Made by a program: the position numbers and the translations under genes
Assembly: GCA_938083085.1 (NCBI GenBank)
Contig: CALLKX010000044.1
Coordinates: 19,572 to 83,571, forward strand
DNA length: 64,000 bases
Source: an uncultured bacterium
GTDB lineage: Bacteria; Planctomycetota; UBA1135; GCA-002686595
Reading direction: 5' to 3'
Notes under the pieces: model-generated
Databases searched by the model: none
The model's input: the letters and a program-made list of their open reading frames with translations, nothing else
What the model was told of the DNA's origin: nothing
Part shown: one piece after another, positions 58,666-64,000 of the stretch
Position numbering within the stretch: the first letter of the stretch is position 1
How the letters are laid out: the number at the start of each line of letters is the position of its first letter

Positions 58666-60168
58666 ATGACCGCACGTCGACGACAAAACCACGCCCTCGG
58701 CTCCGCCGCGGCAGTCCTCCTCGCCAGCGTCCTCTCCGCCTGTGGTGCAGGCGGGGATGAGGGGAGCCAGATGAACGTGCTCCTCATCACGCTGGACACG
58801 ACGAGGCCCGACCACCTCAGCTGCTACGGCGGCGCCCCCGGCCTGACCCCCGAGATCGACGCGATCGCCAGCGAGGGAGCGCGCTTCGAGCGCGCCATCT
58901 CCACCGCAGGGATCACGCCTATGTCCCACTCCTCGATCCTCACGGGCCTGAACAACTACGAGCACGGGATGCGCGTCTTCTTCAGCGAGGACGTGTCCCA
59001 CCAGCTGAAGGACTCCGTGGACACCCTCCCCGAGCTCCTGGCCAGCCGCGGCTATCAGACCGCGGCCCGGGTGAGCTCCTACCCGGTCTCCAGCGCCTAC
59101 AACCTCGACCAGGGATTCGCCGACTTCGACTCTGGCGTGGACCTCGAGGCCCTCGACCTCACTCGCCAACAGCGGCACGGGACCGTCTGGGACACCAGCG
59201 GGCGGACCGCCACCCAGCGTCGAGGAGACTTCACCACCGACTCCGCCCTGGAGTGGCTTGATGCGAACGGTGAGGAGGGGCCGTGGTGCATGTGGCTCCA
59301 CATGTTCGACGTGCACGACTTCTCGCTCGTCCCGCCGGCGGACTTCGCCGCGGACTATGGGATCGAGTACCCGACCGCTGAGGCCTCCCGGACGATGCCC
59401 GGGAGCCTCGAATGGCGCGAGCGCATGTACGACCCCGAGCTCGCCTTCATGGACGGCCAGATCGCGCGGCTCCGCGGCTGGCTCAAGGAGCACGGTCAGG
59501 ACCAGAACACGGTCATCGTGATCACCGCCGACCACGGTCAGGGAATGACCGAGGGGCTACGCAACCACGGCTGGATGAAGCACCGCCTCCTCTACGATTG
59601 GTGCGTGCGCGTCCCCCTGATCATCCGCGTCCCCGGCGGCCCGAGCCGGGTGGTCATCGACAACCAGGTGCGCACCATCGACGTGGCCCCCACCGTCCTC
59701 GAGGCCCTCGAGATCCCTGTCCGCGCGCGGATGGAGGGCGAGTCCCTCATGGACCTCATGCGCGGGCAGCCGGAGAGCGAGCCACGGATCGCATACGCCG
59801 ACGCTCTCAACGCCTACGACAGCCACGCGCCAGGACCGAAGAAGCTGCCGCTGAACCAGTACGACAACCTGTACATGGCCTGCGATGGCCGCTGGAAGCT
59901 CATCTGGCACGAGCGCAGCCCCCAGCACTCCCAGCTCTTCGACCTCCTCAAGGATCCCTCTGAGCTGAAGAACCTCTACAGCGAAGACCACCCCGAGGCC
60001 GCCCGGCTCACCGAGTTCTTGGAGGAGCGCGAGGTCACCCGCGTCGACCCCCCCTCGGCATCCGACGGCGGACCGGACGCAGGCGCCCTGAACTCACTGG
60101 GCTACGGCGGCGCGGATGAGGATGAGGATGAGCCCTCTGCCGCTGGCGCCGACGGCGAGGGACGCTGA
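58666..60168 (+). CDS. sulfatase-superfamily lipoprotein lacking the FGly motif
   Basis: 500 residues from the ATG at 58666, which opens into a lipoprotein signal with the canonical lipobox VLSAC (Cys26). The alkaline-phosphatase/sulfatase fold is clear: LITLDTTRPDHLSCYGG with Asp44, FDVHDF, VIVITADHGQGMTEG and GRWKLIWHE. At the nucleophile site, where sulfatases have C/S-x-P-S-R, it has TPMSHSS, with Thr84 in the nucleophile position, as in sulfatase-like hydrolases that do not use formylglycine. It probably hydrolyses a phosphate or sulfate ester at the envelope. The tail is Asp/Glu-rich. It lies 7 bases before the DUF1573 gene. Confidence 0.88.
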   Translation: MTARRRQNHALGSAAAVLLASVLSACGAGGDEGSQMNVLLITLDTTRPDHLSCYGGAPGLTPEIDAIASEGARFERAISTAGITPMSHSSILTGLNNYEHGMRVFFSEDVSHQLKDSVDTLPELLASRGYQTAARVSSYPVSSAYNLDQGFADFDSGVDLEALDLTRQQRHGTVWDTSGRTATQRRGDFTTDSALEWLDANGEEGPWCMWLHMFDVHDFSLVPPADFAADYGIEYPTAEASRTMPGSLEWRERMYDPELAFMDGQIARLRGWLKEHGQDQNTVIVITADHGQGMTEGLRNHGWMKHRLLYDWCVRVPLIIRVPGGPSRVVIDNQVRTIDVAPTVLEALEIPVRARMEGESLMDLMRGQPESEPRIAYADALNAYDSHAPGPKKLPLNQYDNLYMACDGRWKLIWHERSPQHSQLFDLLKDPSELKNLYSEDHPEAARLTEFLEEREVTRVDPPSASDGGPDAGALNSLGYGGADEDEDEPSAAGADGEGR

Positions 60169-60175
60169 GGGCCAG

Positions 60176-61399
60176 ATGAAGACTGCCCTGACCTTGCTCA
60201 CCGCCGCGCTCCTCGCGGCCGCTCTCCCCTCTTGCAACCCCACGGAGCCCGTCGGCGAGGCTCCGACGGGTGCTCCTACAGAGGGGGCCACGCCGGGGGC
60301 CGCCGCCCTGGATGCCGTCGCAGGACAGGGGCTACTCGAGACGCTCGACCCGCAGGATCCTGCTCGCCCACGGTTCCATGACTTCGGCGAGATGATCTAC
60401 GGTGACCGGCTCACCTGGGTCGTGCGCTTCCGTAACAGCGGCACCGGCCCGCTGAAGATCTTGAATGCCCAGGCGGCCTGCGGCTGTACGCGGCTCGCAG
60501 GCATGAGCGTCAAGGAGCCCGGCCGCGCCCCGCGCGTCCTCCGGTCGTTCCGTGGCGACGTCATCACCACCGTGCCCGCCGGAGCTGAACTCGAGGTCTC
60601 GATCGAGATCCTCACGGCGTTCACGGCCCCCAACCAGCGCAAGCTGGCCCTGTTCCGGATGACGACGGACAGCGACCTCGACCCCTACGTCACGCTGGAG
60701 CTCGGGTTCCTCCCCACCCGCCCCTTCATGCTGGCCCCCACCGAGGCGCGGCTCCTGAACGTGCCGACGTCGCACGGCGGCAGCAAGCGGGTGAAGATCA
60801 TCGTCGACCGCAAGGAGACGCTGGCCCGCATCCTCGGCGTGGTGAGCGCGCCCGAGGGGCTCGGCGTCGACCTCGTGACGGAGTCCTTCGGTGGCGAATT
60901 CGTCTGGTACGTGGACCTCAGCGTGGCGCCGCTGACGCCGCTCGGAGTCACCCGTGGCAGCGTGGTGCTTCGCACCACCGATCGCGACGGGACCGGTGAA
61001 GACGGGCGCCTCGAGGTCCCCGTGATCGCCCAGGTGGTACCCGACGTGGTCCTCGCGAAGCCGCTCATCACCCTGGGAGCAGTGGCCTCATCGGAGGGTG
61101 CGTTCTTCGAGAGCGAGCTGAACGCCCTCGTCCCGGGCGCGAAGATCAAGGTCCTCGCGACCCGCGTCGAGAGCGCCGCGCCGGTGCCACTCGAGATCGA
61201 GACCGAGGCGCTGCAACCAGACGCCGATGGCCGCGCGGCCCTGTGGCGGGTCCGCATCACGATGCCTCCGGGCGCGTCCCCCGGGTTCGTCTCTGGAGAC
61301 GTCGTCTTCGTGCTCGACGAGCCCGTGGGAGGCGTGGGTCCCGACGGAGCGAGCACCGAGCTCCGCGTCCGGCTCAGCGGCCAGGTCGTCGAAGGCTGA
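60176..61399 (+). CDS. DUF1573 lipoprotein
   Basis: 407 residues from the ATG at 60176, supported by GAGG nine bases upstream and by a signal ending LPSCNP (possible lipid Cys20). The DUF1573 core is HDFGEMIYGDRLTWVVRFRN, followed by GPLKILNAQAACGCTRLA; two more Ig-like domains follow. DUF1573 domains are common in exported proteins of Planctomycetota and Bacteroidetes; role unknown. It is co-transcribed with the sulfatase-like lipoprotein, suggesting both work at the same membrane surface. Confidence 0.87.
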   Translation: MKTALTLLTAALLAAALPSCNPTEPVGEAPTGAPTEGATPGAAALDAVAGQGLLETLDPQDPARPRFHDFGEMIYGDRLTWVVRFRNSGTGPLKILNAQAACGCTRLAGMSVKEPGRAPRVLRSFRGDVITTVPAGAELEVSIEILTAFTAPNQRKLALFRMTTDSDLDPYVTLELGFLPTRPFMLAPTEARLLNVPTSHGGSKRVKIIVDRKETLARILGVVSAPEGLGVDLVTESFGGEFVWYVDLSVAPLTPLGVTRGSVVLRTTDRDGTGEDGRLEVPVIAQVVPDVVLAKPLITLGAVASSEGAFFESELNALVPGAKIKVLATRVESAAPVPLEIETEALQPDADGRAALWRVRITMPPGASPGFVSGDVVFVLDEPVGGVGPDGASTELRVRLSGQVVEG

Positions 61400-61416
61400 G
61401 CCGCGCGCCCCCCGAC

Positions 61417-62628
61417 CTAGCTCGGGAGCATCCGCGCAGCTCGCTTCTTGCCCACCTGGACCAGCTGAGCCTCGGAGGGCCTCGGGATCTCCTCCCGGGC
61501 ATCGCTCTTCACCTCTCCGTCCAACCGCACACCTCCCTGCTGGATGGCGCGGCGCGCCTCCGAGGTGGACTGGCAGAGTCCGAGCTCCTTGAGGAGGTTC
61601 GGCAGGGGGAGCGCATCGCCCCACCCGTCGCCCCACACGACCTCGGGGAGATCGTCCGGCAAGACCTTGTCGCGCACCTCTCGATCAAACTGCCCCGCCG
61701 CCTCACGTGCGGCCTCCTCGCAGTGATAGAAGGCGGTCACCTCGGCGGCCAGCAGGGCCTTGGCCTCCCGGGGGTGGCCGGAGAGGGCCTCGTCGATGCG
61801 GGTGGGGTCGAGCCGTGTCAGGTGCAAGAACCAGTCCCCCATCACCTCGTCGTCCACCTGCATGATCCGGAAGGTCATGTCCTTGGCGGAGGCGGTGAGG
61901 CCGATCGAGTTGCCGTAGGACTTGCTCATCTTCCGGCCGTCGAGACCGTTGATGAGCGGCTGGGTCAGCACGATCTGTGGCCGCTGCTCCATCTGCTCCT
62001 GCAGACGCCGCCCCACCAGGAGGTTGAAGAGTTGGTCCGTACCGCCCAGCTCGAGGTCCGACTCCACCTGGACCGAGTCCCAGCCCTGCATCAGGGGATA
62101 GAGAAACTCGTTGATGCCGATGGGCTCACTCGCCTCCATGCGCGTCTGGAACGTGTCACGCTCGAGCATCTGCGCCACGGTCATGCGGGTGGTGAGCCGG
62201 AGCAGCTCCTCGAAGTTCATCTTGTCGAACCACTCGGAGTTTTTACGCACCTCTGTGCGCTCCATGTCGAGCACGCGCGCCGCCTGCTCCACGTAGGTCT
62301 TCTGGTTCGCGTCGACCTCCTCGCGGCTGAGCACCGGCCGGAGCTTGTTGCGGCCGCTGGGGTCCCCGACCATCGCGGTGGCATCTCCCACGATGAGGAC
62401 GATCTGATGACCGAGATCCTGCAGGTCGCGGAGCTTGCGTAGCTGGACCGCGTGCCCCAGGTGCAGGTCCGGTGAGCTCGGGTCCATCCCGAACTTGATG
62501 CGGAGCGGTCGCCCCTCGGACAGCGACTTCGCGATCATGCCGCGCAGCTGCTGCTCCTCGATCAGGTCACAGGCGCCGCGCTGGAAGACGGCGAGCTGAC
62601 GGTCCACTTCAGGGCCTTGGGTGTCCAT
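61417..62628 (-). CDS. tyrS: tyrosyl-tRNA synthetase
   Basis: 403 residues. The HIGH-type motif is HLGH (56-59) in SSPDLHLGHAVQL, the KMSKS motif is at 233-237 in GRKMSKSYGN, and the tyrosine/ATP site includes GGTDQLFNLLVGR. A C-terminal S4-like RNA-binding domain (SEARRAIQQGGVRLDGEV) is present. It charges tRNA-Tyr in the cytoplasm. This is the shorter TyrZ-like form. It converges on the DUF1573 gene with a 17-base gap. Confidence 0.95.
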   Translation of the reverse strand: MDTQGPEVDRQLAVFQRGACDLIEEQQLRGMIAKSLSEGRPLRIKFGMDPSSPDLHLGHAVQLRKLRDLQDLGHQIVLIVGDATAMVGDPSGRNKLRPVLSREEVDANQKTYVEQAARVLDMERTEVRKNSEWFDKMNFEELLRLTTRMTVAQMLERDTFQTRMEASEPIGINEFLYPLMQGWDSVQVESDLELGGTDQLFNLLVGRRLQEQMEQRPQIVLTQPLINGLDGRKMSKSYGNSIGLTASAKDMTFRIMQVDDEVMGDWFLHLTRLDPTRIDEALSGHPREAKALLAAEVTAFYHCEEAAREAAGQFDREVRDKVLPDDLPEVVWGDGWGDALPLPNLLKELGLCQSTSEARRAIQQGGVRLDGEVKSDAREEIPRPSEAQLVQVGKKRAARMLPS

Positions 62629-62661
62629 GGGGCAGGATCGTACGGGAGCAGAGGGAGCGAT

Positions 62662-63771
62662 TCACCGAATGGCTGGAACGCCTTCGAGTTCGCCCGACTC
62701 GACCCGGCGATCGTAGCGCTCCACGAGGAGCTCCTTCCAGTCGCGCTCGTCCCGTCCGAACCCGTCCACGCCGCGGACCCCCATCAGCCAGCGGATCGCC
62801 GGGACCACCGGTCCAACGGCCTCCGGCGGGAGCGTCTGGACGGCTCGCCCGAGCCCGTCCAGGGCCTCCTCCCGCCGAGAGGGCGCGATCCGGATCGCAC
62901 ACTCAAGGAGCACATCCGTGGCGCCGCGCCCCTGCTCCACCAGCTGGACCAGGCGCTGCGGCTCCACGAGTCCGGTCGGTATCCAGCCCGCGATATCCGT
63001 CCGCTCTCCCTCGGCCACCGAGATCTCGCGGGCTGGGAATGGCTCGCCCGCCTGCTCCAGCTCCCCCCCCGTACACACCAGCGTCACCGACATGCGGGTC
63101 GCCATGGCGCCGACCGGGACCTGGATCGGGAGCGCCGCCAGGAGCCTTGAGGCCGCCGCGCCAGGGGGCAGTGACAGCTCCACGGCGTCCTCCAGCACCA
63201 CGCTCTCGGTCCAGTTGACCTCGAACCCTCCCTTGTCGATGTGGAGGCGCCCGATGAGGATCGACGCCGCGAACGGCCTGATGGTGAGCGCCTCGGTCCA
63301 CGCCGACTCCCCGGTCAGCCAGGCCTCCACCATCTCCTCGCCGGGGCGGCGCCGCAGCTCGATGCGCAGGCTCACCGCCCGCAGGCGCTCCCTCCCGTCG
63401 ATGATGTTCTCGAAGCGCTCCAGGGCGATCAGGGCCGCCTCCACGCTCTCACGACTCGGCAAGTCTCCCGACAGGGTCAAGGCCGCCACGTTGTCCGTCC
63501 GCGTGCGCGCCTGTGGGAGCGAGATCGCCGAGTCGAGTTCGCGGTTGAGGCGGCCCTGGAGCTGTCGCGTGGTGGACCGCGCGAGCAGCAGGTCGTCCTC
63601 TTCCAGTGCCTCCTTGAGGGCCTCGACGGCGGCGGCGTAGCTCACATGGATCGCCCGCAGGGCGGCGCCCTGCCCTGCAGGTGCGGGGGCGGGCCCGGCC
63701 AGCGAAGCGCAGGATGGAACCAGCAGCGCCGCAGCGGCAGCAGCGAGGAGCGTGAAGAGGCGGGGAGGCAT
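62662..63771 (-). CDS. lipoprotein of unknown function
   Basis: 369 residues. The N-terminus is a lipoprotein signal (LLAAAAAALLVPSCASL, Cys21). A helical region (40-100) is followed by beta-rich sequence with FENIIDGRERLRAVSLRIEL, LIGRLHIDKGGFEVNWTE and TDIAGWIPTG. No family recognised. It lies 33 bases upstream of tyrS on the same strand, so the two may be co-transcribed. Confidence 0.75.
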   Translation of the reverse strand: MPPRLFTLLAAAAAALLVPSCASLAGPAPAPAGQGAALRAIHVSYAAAVEALKEALEEDDLLLARSTTRQLQGRLNRELDSAISLPQARTRTDNVAALTLSGDLPSRESVEAALIALERFENIIDGRERLRAVSLRIELRRRPGEEMVEAWLTGESAWTEALTIRPFAASILIGRLHIDKGGFEVNWTESVVLEDAVELSLPPGAAASRLLAALPIQVPVGAMATRMSVTLVCTGGELEQAGEPFPAREISVAEGERTDIAGWIPTGLVEPQRLVQLVEQGRGATDVLLECAIRIAPSRREEALDGLGRAVQTLPPEAVGPVVPAIRWLMGVRGVDGFGRDERDWKELLVERYDRRVESGELEGVPAIR

Positions 63772-63814
63772 GGTGGGAGCGCCGAGGGCGAGGGCGCGGG
63801 CCCAGGTTAACGCA

Positions 63815-63845
63815 GGGCGGGGACGGCGCCTTGCCGTCCCCGCCC
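63815..63845. terminator. strong stem-loop downstream of the right-edge gene
   Basis: A perfect 13-base inverted repeat (GGGCGGGGACGGC / GCCGTCCCCGCCC) with a 5-base loop lies about 55 bases past the stop of the minus-strand gene at the right edge and upstream of the unknown lipoprotein gene. It fits a terminator for the former. Confidence 0.82.
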
Positions 63846-63898
63846 TTCAGCGGAGGCTACCCGTACAAACCGCACGGGCGCCCCAGGTCACCGGAAGA

Positions 63899-64000
63899 TC
63901 AGGCGTCGCCGCCTTCCTTCGTGGCCTCTTCGCCGCCGGCATCCTCAGCCGGGGCTTCTGCGGCCGGAGCTTCCTCAGCGGGAGCCTCAGCGGGAGCCTC
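63899..64000 (-). CDS. C-terminal tail of a protein with an Ala/Glu/Pro-rich end (5' part outside window)
   Basis: Only the last 33 codons and a TGA stop are in the window. They read as an EAPA/EEAPA repeat followed by EDAGGEEATKEGGDA. Such acidic Ala/Pro tails are seen on some planctomycete ribosomal and other abundant proteins, for example S16-like proteins, but the visible part does not identify the gene. The strong terminator after it fits a well-expressed gene. Confidence 0.7.
   Translation of the reverse strand, partial: EAPAEAPAEEAPAAEAPAEDAGGEEATKEGGDA

Noticed and set aside
1..64000. CRISPR arrays, tRNA or rRNA genes, insertion sequences, prophage
   Set aside because: No regularly spaced repeats with spacers, no tRNA-like T-arm with paired stems, no transposase or integrase motif and no flanking inverted repeats were seen; a covariance-model scan would be needed to exclude small RNAs.

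Overview
The window looks like a chromosomal segment from a high-GC Gram-negative bacterium, most likely a marine-type member of the Planctomycetota. The reasons are the strong GC bias at third codon positions and the many exported proteins with signal peptides or lipoprotein signals. Other pointers are a DUF1573 protein, secreted proteins with planctomycete-style C-terminal modules (for example FGFFLYSGTQGFAANPGGSQ, followed closely by GNLCVGGAIGRF), and the frequent lack of Shine-Dalgarno sequences. The assignment is inferred from protein style only; no rRNA or tRNA gene is visible. Forty-nine protein-coding genes are called, two of them cut by the window edges. No insertion sequence, prophage, CRISPR array or RNA gene was seen.

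Region 1 (1-12450) is the most unusual. A trypsin-like secreted protease runs off the left edge. Next to it is a tightly packed minus-strand run of six genes: two ATP-grasp ligases, an S51 (cyanophycinase/peptidase E type) hydrolase, an enterochelin-esterase-like hydrolase with an E-set-like N-terminal domain, a third and divergent ATP-grasp protein, and a second esterase. Only 94 bases away, on the plus strand, lie a GT5 glycogen/starch synthase (glgA), a fourth ATP-grasp ligase and an FMN-dependent 2-hydroxy-acid dehydrogenase. Ligases, hydrolases and a polysaccharide synthase together suggest synthesis and turnover of an amide- or peptide-type product or storage conjugate. That product is unknown and the idea is inference.

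Region 2 (12450-24100) holds an exported catalase-peroxidase, a MoxR-like AAA+ ATPase with its VWA partner, moaA, a secreted MORN-type repeat protein with a redoxin-like protein, a secreted structural-type protein and a DUF1295 membrane protein. Region 3 (24100-39600) holds a squalene-cyclase-fold secreted protein, an RNB exoribonuclease and a large DUF5060/glycosidase-like secreted protein. It then has a minus-strand run with a PaoABC-like molybdenum hydroxylase (Tat-exported Fe-S subunit, molybdopterin subunit, FAD subunit), two Cys-containing unknowns, Lon protease with a Lys-rich repeat extension, and a HupE/UreJ-like membrane protein.

Region 4 (40000-50600) holds a four-gene operon of two ABC ATPases and two permeases, a small secreted Arg/Tyr-rich protein, a GT-C type membrane glycosyltransferase, a BNR/sortilin-like protein, a PLP aminotransferase and HtpG. 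Region 5 (50700-64000) holds a secreted metzincin, a three-gene operon of secreted proteins (two of them MORN-type repeat proteins), a small Fis-type regulator, a thioredoxin-fold secreted protein, a sulfatase-like lipoprotein coupled to a DUF1573 lipoprotein, TyrS, an unknown lipoprotein and the tail of a gene at the right edge. Many adjacent genes overlap as ATGA or TGATG, so translational coupling is common and decides several starts. Five strong stem-loops sit where terminators are expected.
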